This document shows, in pieces, positions 6,376-14,999 of a DNA stretch of 36,952 nt. Source of the stretch: a virus. The position numbers were made by a program, and so were the translations under genes. The stretch is taken from positions 1 to 36,952 of IMG/VR virus record IMGVR_UViG_3300022200_000151; one strand, 5' to 3'. Each line of letters begins with the position of its first letter. The first letter of the stretch is position 1. The notes beneath the pieces are model-generated. The model ran no database searches and was not told the DNA's origin. It saw only the letters and a list, made by a program, of their open reading frames with translations.

Positions 6376-9204
6376 TTAAGCTACCGGTGGTTGAGCTCCT
6401 GCTGCCGGCGGCATTTCACCTCCTTCTGCTGGCATTTCACCACCTTCTACTGGCATTTCATCCATAGGCAACTCTGATTCAATGCCTCCCATATCTACAC
6501 CGATTGACGTAGAGTTAATGCCTAAATCCCGCATTTCGCTAGAAGAATCTGCATCTAATCCTGTTAGATTTTCCTCATTTTCTTCTCTCCATAAACGTTC
6601 GTTTTCTGCAATTTCATCTGCAGTTAATCCTAAAAATCGTTTAAGTGCATATCTATTAGAAATATACGGTAATGCTGCCATCTGTGTAAATGTTGGAATT
6701 CTAGCATTATCAATTTCACTTTGTCTATATGCTGCAAAGTTTTTTGGAGGTTGAAATTTTAAATCAAACATAGAAACATCAATATTTACTCCATGTTCTA
6801 GTAAGTACTTTTTAAATTCTTTATCAAATTCATTTATTAATAAACTTTGTAATCTTTCACAATATGTATTAAACCGTAATTCTTGAATATATGCAGTGCC
6901 TACCCTACCGTCATTATATTGGCTGGATGCATCTTCTGCTCCTGTTGGTAAGTAGCTCGATGGTATTCTTAATCCTCTAACTAATTTATTAGTAAAGTAT
7001 TTTAAATCATCAATTTCACCTAAGTTAGTTCCACCTGGTAATGTTTCAACCTTTGAGCCTCGTCCTTCGGAAGTTTGTGGGAAAAAGTAGTCTTCGTTGA
7101 TTGAATTTTTAACAAAAATTCCACTATCAATTGCAAACGTATGATAATTATGCCATTTTTCTGTTCCATCAATAGTAATAGTACCAGTATCTCTGTTTGA
7201 TACTTTTTCAATTTTAACTACTCTATGATTAAAGTTGTCTATTTCGTTAACAAAAGATTTCCAATTTTTATAGCCAAAAGATTTTAGTGTAAAATTAAGT
7301 TTTGAATGTCCAAATTTATTAAAATCTTTGTTACACTGTGCATTTTTGTAATCAAATTGAGTACTATTGCTATTTTTAACCATTTCTACAACTTGATTTT
7401 TGTTAGTATATCCTTGTTTAACATAATCAGCAATTTTTTGCAAGACTTCAAATGTAATCGAGGATTGTTGAGTTTTAATCTTAATTTGAGAGTCTTTTAA
7501 TTTAGACAATCGACGTTTTTTTTCATTAAAATTTAATTCTTTCCAATCTTGTTTAGTTGTATCTAATATTTTTTTACTAATTACATCTCTTTGCAGTTGT
7601 GAAACATTATTCCAAAAATTACCATTAATGGATGAATGATATAATGTAAAATCGTCAATATTCATATATTGTAAGTTTCTAGGATCATTATTAAATCTAT
7701 TAAAATCTTTATGATTAATAGTTGTTTTTTCTAATCCTTTATGTTCTGTTAAAAATGTAAACTCTTGATGTTTATTTTGCTTTTTAAAAAACTTTCCAAC
7801 AATATCATGAGTCCATCTCCAGTTCTTTTCAGAATGATCCCATACTTGTTGGTAATTAGTTGTTTCATCAGTTGATATTGACTTATTTCTTCTATTAAAT
7901 GAAATTAAGCTATCTTTATCTGTTAAATCTTTAGCTTCTACAAATCCTTTGCCAAACACAGGTATTTTGTGATCTGGAGTACAAGTTAATGTTTCTCCAT
8001 TATCTAATGTAATTTTAATCACTTCTGTATTTTTTCTAGTTACACCTGCCCAGTTAATTACTCCTGGTACAACTTCGCCTGTTTCTGGATTACAACTGTA
8101 CGCCCAATTTTCCTTTCCTTGTTCAAACTCTACTATTAATTCATTTAATGTTAAAGTTCTACCATCTAATAATGGGATTTTAGTTGTTAAATCTAAGCAC
8201 AATGGGTTATATGCTGCATCAATTACTGATTGTCCACCACCTGTTGCACTAGGTATTCTACGTTGATGTATTTCTGTTTTAACTCTTTCTACAAATTGCA
8301 TAGCAAGATGTGATGGCATATTACCTACGTCTACATAAAATACCCTACGTTCGGGTGCTCGTTGTACCCGATATATAATAATTGCATCTTCTAGTAATTC
8401 TTTTTGTTTATACACTTTAAAGATAATTTCTAAAAGGCTAGTTCCAAATGGAAAATTATTATCTAATCCTTCTGATAAGCTTAAATGTATTACATGTTTT
8501 GCATCAACTGTAACTTCAGTTTCGGTGGTATTAAATCTAGAAGTATTAACTGCTCTAGTTTGCCCAACTAATCCATTTGCATTACCAACCGGTTGATATT
8601 GCGAAGTGCCTCCTGTTATATTCCCAGTAGACTCTCGAGGTGTAGTTGCAATTCCATGTACAAAGTTAAAATTAATATTTTCTAATACATATTGTTCAGG
8701 TACTTTTCCTTCTGACTCGTTAACAATAACCCTTGTTACATTCATAGGATCTATATGATACCATTTTTTTGTTTCTGGATCTCTAAGAAAAAATTGATCA
8801 CCATATTTGAAAGTGTTTCGAACTGTTCTAAACATTCTAGTTTCAAAATTTTGCAACTTACACCATTGCCGTAAATATTGTAGTATAATTGTTACTTCTG
8901 AATTAGTAGCTTCTTGATTATAATCTATAATGAAAGGCGTATTATTTAATGTATTTTTTTGGGTACAAAATTCTGCTAATATATCTAATGCTGCATTAAC
9001 TTCAGAATCAAGATCCATTGTATTATATTGGCCGTATCTATCAATTCTATTTGGAGCTCCTACATACACATCTGGAAGATAACTTGAATAGTTTGATCTA
9101 GCAGGCCCTACGTTTTTGTTAGATGAGCCGTATGTTAATGGACTACTGGTACCATTAGTCGATTGATTGGTTTTTGCGGGTGTAAAATATTTACGCCATG
9201 ACAT
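6376..9204 (-). CDS. gp20: Portal protein gp20, interrupted by an intein
   Basis: The head-vertex portal through which DNA enters and leaves. The 942-aa precursor is portal residues 1-335, an intein (336-700), then portal residues 701-942; the joined portal would be 577 aa, near T4 gp20 (524 aa). Portal hallmarks: NRIDRYGQYNTMDLDSEVNA, APERRVFYVDVGNMP, and across the splice junction AAYNPL + SINEDYFFPQ followed by GRGSKVETLPGG. The C-terminus is a Pro/Glu/Gly/Met tail (EGGEMPAEGGEMPPAAG). Start ATG has AAGGA upstream and follows the tape-measure-like gene by 23 bases. Without splicing the portal would be broken in its conserved region, so splicing is presumably efficient. An intron is excluded because the frame is continuous. 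Confidence 0.96.
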   Translation of the reverse strand: MSWRKYFTPAKTNQSTNGTSSPLTYGSSNKNVGPARSNYSSYLPDVYVGAPNRIDRYGQYNTMDLDSEVNAALDILAEFCTQKNTLNNTPFIIDYNQEATNSEVTIILQYLRQWCKLQNFETRMFRTVRNTFKYGDQFFLRDPETKKWYHIDPMNVTRVIVNESEGKVPEQYVLENINFNFVHGIATTPRESTGNITGGTSQYQPVGNANGLVGQTRAVNTSRFNTTETEVTVDAKHVIHLSLSEGLDNNFPFGTSLLEIIFKVYKQKELLEDAIIIYRVQRAPERRVFYVDVGNMPSHLAMQFVERVKTEIHQRRIPSATGGGQSVIDAAYNPLCLDLTTKIPLLDGRTLTLNELIVEFEQGKENWAYSCNPETGEVVPGVINWAGVTRKNTEVIKITLDNGETLTCTPDHKIPVFGKGFVEAKDLTDKDSLISFNRRNKSISTDETTNYQQVWDHSEKNWRWTHDIVGKFFKKQNKHQEFTFLTEHKGLEKTTINHKDFNRFNNDPRNLQYMNIDDFTLYHSSINGNFWNNVSQLQRDVISKKILDTTKQDWKELNFNEKKRRLSKLKDSQIKIKTQQSSITFEVLQKIADYVKQGYTNKNQVVEMVKNSNSTQFDYKNAQCNKDFNKFGHSKLNFTLKSFGYKNWKSFVNEIDNFNHRVVKIEKVSNRDTGTITIDGTEKWHNYHTFAIDSGIFVKNSINEDYFFPQTSEGRGSKVETLPGGTNLGEIDDLKYFTNKLVRGLRIPSSYLPTGAEDASSQYNDGRVGTAYIQELRFNTYCERLQSLLINEFDKEFKKYLLEHGVNIDVSMFDLKFQPPKNFAAYRQSEIDNARIPTFTQMAALPYISNRYALKRFLGLTADEIAENERLWREENEENLTGLDADSSSEMRDLGINSTSIGVDMGGIESELPMDEMPVEGGEMPAEGGEMPPAAGAQPPVA
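7105..8199 (-). mobile_element. Intein with HNH homing endonuclease inside gp20
   Basis: A 365-residue in-frame insertion (precursor residues 336-700). Splicing blocks are visible: Cys336 as first residue (CLDLTTKIPLLDG), block B with T409-P-D-H412 and a following KIPVFGKGFVEAKDL, block F/G ending YHTFAIDSGIFVKN with terminal Asn700, and Ser701 as the +1 extein residue. The penultimate residue is Lys rather than the usual His. The centre carries an HNH motif (INHKDFNRFNNDPRN, then His523), the pattern used by HNH homing nucleases. Junctions were placed by the restored portal motif YNPL/SINEDYFF. Splicing and endonuclease activity are inferred. Confidence 0.92.
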
Positions 9205-9227
9205 ATATATATTCCTTATTAATCAAA

Positions 9228-12200
9228 TTATGTTGCTGCAACTGCTACATTTCCAGATAATGCTCCAATCCTTCTAGTATTTCGTTCAATACCTTCATTA
9301 AATTCATGCATCTCTGTTAATATTTCAACTACTTGCTGCATTAACATATTTAGTTGTTCAGTATTACCAATTGCTTTTTGCGGTGTAGGCAAAATTTCAG
9401 TGTTATTATCTATGTTATTAGCCGATGTTGTAATGTTACTACTAATTAGCTGTTTTATTTCATTTACAGATGTAAGTAAATTATTCATAGTTACATTATT
9501 AAGTTCAACATCAGTTGTTGTATCTGTATTAACTTTAACATTCTCCAATACTGATTTAAAATCAGTATCAACAGGTTTTAACTTATCGTTAGGATTAGTT
9601 AATGATGCTTTAAAATCAGTATCAACAGGTTTTATCTTTTTTATATCATCATTTAATTTTGTTTTATCTAATTGCGACTCAAAATTGAAATTTCCAAACA
9701 ACCCGTCAATTTTTAATGGTTTAATATTTCCAGAACTACTAGACAAATCAGAAACTAATTGCATTGCTGCTTGGTATTTTTCAAGAGCTTTCAAATTATT
9801 GTCAATTTTATCAATATCAAACTGATTTTTTGTAAATTCATTTATTGCTTGATTTAATTGCTCCATTATTTTTGATAAAGGTGACGCAGTATCTTCAGCA
9901 GGAGCATCACTAAACATCGATGTTATAGAATCGAATATCTTATCAGTTATTGATTTTGGTTTTTCTGTGTTTAAACCTCTTAACAATTCAAATATATTAC
10001 TAATTTCAGTTACAGCTTTTGAAAAATCAACAAGTGCAGTTGTATTATCTAAAACTCTTGCTATATTATACGGTTCAATGGTAAATAAACTAATTATTTC
10101 ATTTATTTGGTGTATTGCATCAATTGCAGTTTCTGCTGAATCTATAGCAGATAAATTTTCTATTACTTCACTTGCGTGTTTAATTCCTAAACCCAATTCA
10201 GAATATGCTAAGGCATTGTTTTGAGCAACATCGGTATTAAACTGAAATGTTGTAAATGCTAACATCACTTCATTCATTTGATTAACAATATCAATAATAG
10301 ATGCTTTTGCTTTTTCTTCGCCAAACATTCCTACTATACTTTTAGTTAAAGTATCTGTTATCGATGGTGCTTCGTTTGCTCCGGTCATTTCATTAAACAA
10401 CTCGGTAATATTTTTCATTTCCCTAGCAGCATTTTTAAAATACAATAATGAAAAATAATTATTTTTTAGAACTTTATTGTCAATTTCTTCTGCACTAAAC
10501 GCCTTCATTGCATCCATTAACTGACTAAGATCGATTGCTTCAAAATTATCATCAATTTCAGGTAACATTGAAATTGCATCTAATGCCCAAGCAAAGTTAG
10601 ACACAGCTTCTGTATTTGATTTAATTACTTCAATATTGTACAATTGACTTGTAAACTGTATAATTGCTGCTGTTAACTTTGAAAAATCAAGTTTACCAAT
10701 TTCTTCAATGTTTTCTAGTTTTGGAATAGAACCGATTGATGTAATTGCACTTGAAAATTCTTGAACTGCTTTAGAATTTTCCTTAATTATATCTGAATTT
10801 AAACCTAAACTTTGAAAATATAGAACTTTATCTTCAATAATTTTTAAATTTAACGCAGAAAAACTTTTTTCGTCAAACGTAACATTAGCAATGCTAGTTA
10901 ATCCAGATGCAAACTCTTGAATAGCCATTGTATTTGATTTTACAGCATCTGCTAGTAATCCCATACTTTGAAATTCTAATACTTTTTCTCTAATTACATC
11001 TATATCTATATTTTCAATTTCATTTATAGTGTCTGGGATTTTACCTACTGATGATAAACCGTTTGAAAATTCTATCACAGCATTAGCATTAGATTTCATT
11101 ATATCTGGTGATAAACCCATACTTTGAAATTCTATCAGTTTTTCTTTAATTGTATCAATGTCAATTTCATCAATGTCATCGTTCATTGATGGGATTTTAC
11201 TTGCAGCATTAATTGCTTCTGAAAATGATATAATAGAATCTTTATTATTATTGATAATATCAAGTTTAAATGTATTTTCTGTAAACTCGTTGATGATATC
11301 AATCATATCGTCTAAATCGATATCTTCAAATTTATCTTCAAGCGATACTTTTTCAATAGCTCCAATATCAACCATTGCTTGTGCAAAAATTTTAACAGCA
11401 TCGGCATTATTCTGAATACGTTTTGTTTTAAATTTTACTTCTGAGAACTTTTGTATTTTTTCAATGGGCGAATCAGCTCCAAACCATTCTCCAACTGATG
11501 ATATAATCGATCCTACTATATTGCCTACGGCTCCTAATGCTTCACCACTGCCAAGCGACGCCATTGCTTTACCGTATGCTGCAAGTGCTTCTGCATTTTG
11601 TTTTATTTTATCAACAGGTAAGTTTGGTTTTGCAAAATCTTCTAGTTTTTGTAAAGGAGTATCGACTCCTGCTAATTCGCCTAAACTTGAAATAAATGAA
11701 CCTAGTATGTTACCTACTGCTCCGATAACTCCTCCTGCTCCCATAGCTGCAAGCGCAGCTCCAACAGCAGCCATTGCTTTAGCATTTTCTATAATTTTGT
11801 CGCCATTAATGTTTTCAAAATCAATTAAACCTGAAGAAATTTCGCTAATACCTTTACCGATAACCCATGCGCCAGCACCTATTGCAGCAGCAGCCACTCC
11901 TACGCCAGCTCCGATAATTCCAATCGCAGTACTTAAATAAGTTGCTCCTGCAACAACAGTTGGTGGGATTTTTGCTATACCTTGTGCTACACCTGCTATT
12001 AAATCACCTACACCTTTTCCTAACCCTTTAGCTAAACTAGCAAATGCTGACCCAAGACCTGAGCCAATATCTTTTAGCAATCGTTTTATACTTTTACCAA
12101 AATTCTTAGCAAGGTCGTACATTCCCTTACCAAATTCTTTATTTGCTCCTTGAGTAGGGTCTAATGATCCGCCTGGAGGTGTTGGAGGAGATCCAGGTGG

Positions 12201-13793
12201 AGGTGCTCCTTTTCCTTTACCAAATTTATCAAGAATAGATCCTTTAATTAGATCTCCAATTCCACCTAATGATTTGCTAAATAGGGTTGACGCTACTAAT
12301 AGTCCACCAAATGCTGCAGCTAGTTTAGCAGTATCACTTCCAAATGAAGTAATACCGTTAACAAAAACTTCAATAGCTCCAACTAAGTTATTTGTAATAA
12401 ATTCAAATACTCCTGAATCAATGAATAGTTTCTGTAACTTTGCACTAGCAGTTCTCATTACATCGTCAAATTTTACCATTGCTTCGGTAGTTTCATCTCT
12501 TGATTGTTGCTCTTGTTTTGCTTTGTCAAGATCCATTGAACCGATTGCTGTTAATTTATTAGAGACATCTAAGAACTCTGCCATAGCTGGATTTGATGCT
12601 CTTAAATTGTCAATTAATTGTTTTCTAGCTGCCGCATCACCTTGAGCAAATTTTTCTAAATCACCACCTGCAGATTTCATAGCATCTAATAATACTTGTG
12701 GATTCGCTCCTTTGCCTATATCAGTTAATGCCTGTTGCATTACTGGACCGGACTTTCCTAACATTGCAAAAAATTGTCCAGTTTCTTTTGTGCTAGGCAT
12801 TCCATCTAACATATCTTTAAACACATCACCGACAGTTCCACCTACTTTGTCAATTAACCCTAATGACATTTGTAAGTTTTTAAACTGTTCTGATCCTTCT
12901 TCAAATTGATTTAATAAAGTTCTAACACTAGAGTCAGTTGCTTGTTTTTTTAGAGCTTCTTCTGCTTCTTTTCTAGTTTGTCCAGTAACTTTAGCAAGTT
13001 TATCAATTTGTTCTAAATATTCTGCACTACCTCGAGCTAGTTCTACATTTGATTTTGATTGTAAAGTTCCCATATTAGCCTGAAGCTCAATATAGTCACT
13101 CATTCCTTCATTAATTTCTTGAACAGTAAACCCTAAATTCTTCAAATCATCAAAATGTTTAGTAGCTTTTAATGTTTTATTCATTAATGCAAATCGTTGC
13201 ACACCTTCAGTAACTGTTCCACCTAATAGTCTTAATGACTGTGAATTACTTGAAATAAAACCGGACATTTCATCTAAACTAAGTTCTAAGTTTGCTGAAA
13301 CTCGTTTCATTTCAACAATACTATTGTTAAAAGATGCCCCACTTGCATTTAACGTGCGATATACATCAATACTTTTATCTAAATGTCTAGCTATTCCATC
13401 TAAATAACCACCAACAACAGGTAAATGTCGTGCAAAGTCTGATATTGCTGTGCTGTTAGATAACAATTCATCTGTCATACTAAGTAAGCTTCTTGAAAAT
13501 GCTATCATCGAACCTTTTGCTACATTACCAAGAGAACTTGAAAATTTCTTAGTTTCTTCTGTTGCATCTTCAACAGCTTCGGTATGATCTTCAACAGCTT
13601 CGGTATCTTCTTCAATTGCTTTAGATCGTTTATGCAAATCCTTAATGATTTTTTTAATATCTTTCCCAGAATCTTTAGATTGGGATTTAGCTAGTTTTTG
13701 CATTGCTAACAATAAACTGTATAATGTTGCTTCCGAAGCAACACCGTCACTGCCAGCTTGTCCTACATTTAAAATATTAACGTCTTCAGCCAC
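9228..13793 (-). CDS. Probable tail tape measure protein with ~12 repeats
   Basis: A 1521-aa protein. Residues 35-90 are charged helix or coiled coil; 90-480 mixed helical; hydrophobic segments lie near 493-512 and 615-648 in a Gly/Ala/Ile-rich zone; a Pro-rich linker (PPPGSPPTPPGG) is at 530-542. Residues ~666-1390 hold about twelve divergent repeats of 52-83 residues, each opening with (I/V)KxN-x-x-A-(V/I)-x-x-F and a helix A-(M/L)-x-x-(I/V). Great length, central membrane-like stretch and repeats suit a tape measure (T4 gp29 counterpart), and the tail-chaperone-like gp26 cassette is its divergent neighbour. No gp29-specific motif was recognised, so another virion role remains possible. It starts at GTG (13791-13793) with AAGGA nine bases upstream. 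Confidence 0.6.
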   Translation of the reverse strand: MAEDVNILNVGQAGSDGVASEATLYSLLLAMQKLAKSQSKDSGKDIKKIIKDLHKRSKAIEEDTEAVEDHTEAVEDATEETKKFSSSLGNVAKGSMIAFSRSLLSMTDELLSNSTAISDFARHLPVVGGYLDGIARHLDKSIDVYRTLNASGASFNNSIVEMKRVSANLELSLDEMSGFISSNSQSLRLLGGTVTEGVQRFALMNKTLKATKHFDDLKNLGFTVQEINEGMSDYIELQANMGTLQSKSNVELARGSAEYLEQIDKLAKVTGQTRKEAEEALKKQATDSSVRTLLNQFEEGSEQFKNLQMSLGLIDKVGGTVGDVFKDMLDGMPSTKETGQFFAMLGKSGPVMQQALTDIGKGANPQVLLDAMKSAGGDLEKFAQGDAAARKQLIDNLRASNPAMAEFLDVSNKLTAIGSMDLDKAKQEQQSRDETTEAMVKFDDVMRTASAKLQKLFIDSGVFEFITNNLVGAIEVFVNGITSFGSDTAKLAAAFGGLLVASTLFSKSLGGIGDLIKGSILDKFGKGKGAPPPGSPPTPPGGSLDPTQGANKEFGKGMYDLAKNFGKSIKRLLKDIGSGLGSAFASLAKGLGKGVGDLIAGVAQGIAKIPPTVVAGATYLSTAIGIIGAGVGVAAAAIGAGAWVIGKGISEISSGLIDFENINGDKIIENAKAMAAVGAALAAMGAGGVIGAVGNILGSFISSLGELAGVDTPLQKLEDFAKPNLPVDKIKQNAEALAAYGKAMASLGSGEALGAVGNIVGSIISSVGEWFGADSPIEKIQKFSEVKFKTKRIQNNADAVKIFAQAMVDIGAIEKVSLEDKFEDIDLDDMIDIINEFTENTFKLDIINNNKDSIISFSEAINAASKIPSMNDDIDEIDIDTIKEKLIEFQSMGLSPDIMKSNANAVIEFSNGLSSVGKIPDTINEIENIDIDVIREKVLEFQSMGLLADAVKSNTMAIQEFASGLTSIANVTFDEKSFSALNLKIIEDKVLYFQSLGLNSDIIKENSKAVQEFSSAITSIGSIPKLENIEEIGKLDFSKLTAAIIQFTSQLYNIEVIKSNTEAVSNFAWALDAISMLPEIDDNFEAIDLSQLMDAMKAFSAEEIDNKVLKNNYFSLLYFKNAAREMKNITELFNEMTGANEAPSITDTLTKSIVGMFGEEKAKASIIDIVNQMNEVMLAFTTFQFNTDVAQNNALAYSELGLGIKHASEVIENLSAIDSAETAIDAIHQINEIISLFTIEPYNIARVLDNTTALVDFSKAVTEISNIFELLRGLNTEKPKSITDKIFDSITSMFSDAPAEDTASPLSKIMEQLNQAINEFTKNQFDIDKIDNNLKALEKYQAAMQLVSDLSSSSGNIKPLKIDGLFGNFNFESQLDKTKLNDDIKKIKPVDTDFKASLTNPNDKLKPVDTDFKSVLENVKVNTDTTTDVELNNVTMNNLLTSVNEIKQLISSNITTSANNIDNNTEILPTPQKAIGNTEQLNMLMQQVVEILTEMHEFNEGIERNTRRIGALSGNVAVAAT
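9555..9634 (-). repeat. 26-bp direct repeat in the tape-measure-like gene
   Basis: Two identical 26-bp copies (9555-9580 and 9609-9634), 54 bases apart start to start, encode the repeated peptide KPVDTDFK near the protein's C-terminus. Confidence 0.85.
9624..11798 (-). repeat. Protein-level repeat array in the tape-measure-like gene
   Basis: Encodes residues ~666-1390, about twelve diverged units. Unit starts read from the translation: 668, 730, 793, 847, 899, 951, 1003, 1057, 1109, 1190, 1247, 1330. Four middle units are 52 residues long and share FQSMGL-type ends. DNA identity between units is low, so these are old repeats. Confidence 0.75.
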
Positions 13794-13819
13794 TACAAAT
13801 CATCCTTATTTTTATGAAA

Positions 13820-13827
13820 TATAAATA
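13820..13827 (+). promoter_or_regulatory. Late promoter box TATAAATA before gp26
   Basis: An exact copy of the T4 late consensus, 42 bases before the gp26 ATG. Transcription would start near 13833. The ribosome site GGAGA follows at 13859-13863. Confidence 0.75.
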
Positions 13828-13840
13828 GTACAAACATACT

Positions 13841-13848
13841 TATTTATC
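13841..13848 (-). promoter_or_regulatory. Late promoter box GATAAATA for the tape-measure/head operon
   Basis: Minus-strand GATAAATA 48 bases before the GTG at 13793, facing the plus-strand box at 13820. Predicted start sites of the two promoters are within a few bases of each other. AATAAATA at 13850-13857 is an alternative. Confidence 0.55.
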
Positions 13849-13868
13849 GTATTTATTCGGAGATTTTA

Positions 13869-14735
13869 ATGGATAACAAACCTAACATGATTGAAAGCAA
13901 TCCTCTTAAAAAATATTTTAGACAACCTAAAATGTTTATTCAATTACCTAGCGGTGGTAAATTTTATAGTCCAGGCTCGTTAAATATGCCTGAAACCGGT
14001 GAGCTACCTGTTTTTGCAATGACTGCAAAAGATGAGTTAATTATGAAAACTCCTGATGCATTATTAAATGGGCAAGCAACAGTTGATGTAATTCAAAGTT
14101 GTATTCCTAACATTGTTGACGCATGGAGTATGCCTAGTATCGATTTAGACGCAGTGTTGATAGCAATTCGAATTGCTACATATGGTGATTCTATGGATAT
14201 TACTTCAAATATTCCGGGCTTAAATGAAGAACGTGATTTTGTTGTAAACTTACGTAAGTTATTAGTAAATCTTTCATCTGTCGAATTTAACCCAGAAATT
14301 TCTATTGGAGAAATGACAGTTACTATTAGACCGTTAACTTACAAAGAATTTACTGCTAACAGTTTAAAAACATTTGAAGAACAACGTGTGTTTTCAATTG
14401 TGAATAATGCAGACATGTCTGATATTGACAAACTGAAACAGTTTAATGTTAGTTTTAAAAAATTAACTGAATTAACTATCACTTCAATTGCTCAAAGTAT
14501 TACTAAAATTCAAATTGGAGATACAGAAGTTACTAATTCAGAATATATTATGGACTTTATTAATAACTCTGATAAAGAATTTTATAAAAATGTAATCGAC
14601 CACATTGAAGAACAAAAATCTAAATTTGAATTAGAACCGTTACAAGCTAATTTTTCACCAGAAGATATTGAAAAAGGAGCACCGGAAACATATGAAATCC
14701 CTATTACATTTGATCAATCAAATTTTTTCGTATAA
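13869..14735 (+). CDS. gp26: Baseplate hub assembly protein gp26-like
   Basis: A 288-aa protein of the T4_baseplate (gp26/gp51-type) family: NPLKKYFRQPKMFIQLPSGG near the start, then PVFAMTAKDELIMKTPDALLNG and a C-terminal gp26-like region. In T4 this group acts catalytically in assembling the baseplate hub, and related proteins in other tailed phages are tail assembly chaperones. The start ATG has GGAGA and an exact late promoter upstream. The last codons (AAT TTT TTC GTA TAA) form a strong -1 slippery run just before the stop, followed at the right distance by a stem-loop. The alternative product would be a ~363-aa fusion with the next ORF. The normal product is confident; the fusion is inferred. 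Confidence 0.9.
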   Translation: MDNKPNMIESNPLKKYFRQPKMFIQLPSGGKFYSPGSLNMPETGELPVFAMTAKDELIMKTPDALLNGQATVDVIQSCIPNIVDAWSMPSIDLDAVLIAIRIATYGDSMDITSNIPGLNEERDFVVNLRKLLVNLSSVEFNPEISIGEMTVTIRPLTYKEFTANSLKTFEEQRVFSIVNNADMSDIDKLKQFNVSFKKLTELTITSIAQSITKIQIGDTEVTNSEYIMDFINNSDKEFYKNVIDHIEEQKSKFELEPLQANFSPEDIEKGAPETYEIPITFDQSNFFV

Positions 14736-14766
14736 GGATCTTGTCTTGGACAATGGATGAGATCCT
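14720..14766 (+). promoter_or_regulatory. Candidate -1 programmed frameshift signal
   Basis: The gp26 frame reads (a)AAT TTT TTC, giving two overlapping slippery heptamers, A-AAT-TTT (14720-14726) and T-TTT-TTC (14723-14729). The zero-frame stop is two codons later (14733). A stem AGGATCT/AGATCCT (14735-14741 with 14760-14766, 7 bp), enclosing a second TGTC/GACA helix, starts five bases after the slip site. The -1 frame is open from 14714 to 14959. Confidence 0.75.
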
Positions 14767-14959
14767 ACATGAAGTAAAAAGATATGAAGGATATCAAAAA
14801 GAAATTAAACATGAGATTTATAAGTTATGTTGGTTTATGAGAGGAAGTATTTCCCTTGAAGAAGGATTTTATTTAACTCATGAAGATAGAACAATAATAT
14901 CAGACATTATTAAAGACAACATAGAAACAACTAAGAAAACACATATTGCTTTCATTTAA
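14753..14959 (+). CDS. Short ORF, likely the frameshifted C-terminal extension of gp26
   Basis: From its ATG at 14753 it encodes 68 residues; the frame is open back to 14714 in the -1 frame of gp26. Sequence: MDEILHEVKRYEGYQKEIKH, a KLCWFMRGSISLEEGFYLTH segment and DIIKDNIETTKKT near the end. The small helical make-up resembles the T part of G-GT tail chaperone pairs, though I assign this by layout and general appearance. The ATG lies inside the predicted hairpin and its nearest AAGGA is 14 bases upstream, too far for good independent initiation; a TTG at 14741 is only two bases from it, too close. Fusion to gp26 by -1 frameshifting after Phe287 would add 76 residues. Stand-alone translation cannot be excluded. 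Confidence 0.7.
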   Translation: MDEILHEVKRYEGYQKEIKHEIYKLCWFMRGSISLEEGFYLTHEDRTIISDIIKDNIETTKKTHIAFI

Positions 14960-14964
14960 CTAAC

Positions 14965-14999
14965 AAGTTGCTGTTATTATTCAGTTAGTACAGCAACTT
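14965..14999 (+). other. Perfect 10-bp stem-loop after the gp26 cassette
   Basis: AAGTTGCTGT (14965-14974) pairs with ACAGCAACTT (14990-14999) around a 15-base loop, six bases after the ORF stop. There is no T-run on either strand, so it may protect the 3' end or slow polymerase rather than act as a classic terminator. Confidence 0.6.

Noticed and set aside
6376-9204. Portal interruption as a group I intron with an ORF
   Set aside because: The frame is continuous through both junctions and the insert has protein-splicing motifs at both ends.
14741-14959. TTG at 14741 as the start of the short ORF after gp26
   Set aside because: The only ribosome-site-like bases end two bases before it, and the same frame is open further upstream, which fits frameshifting better than TTG initiation.
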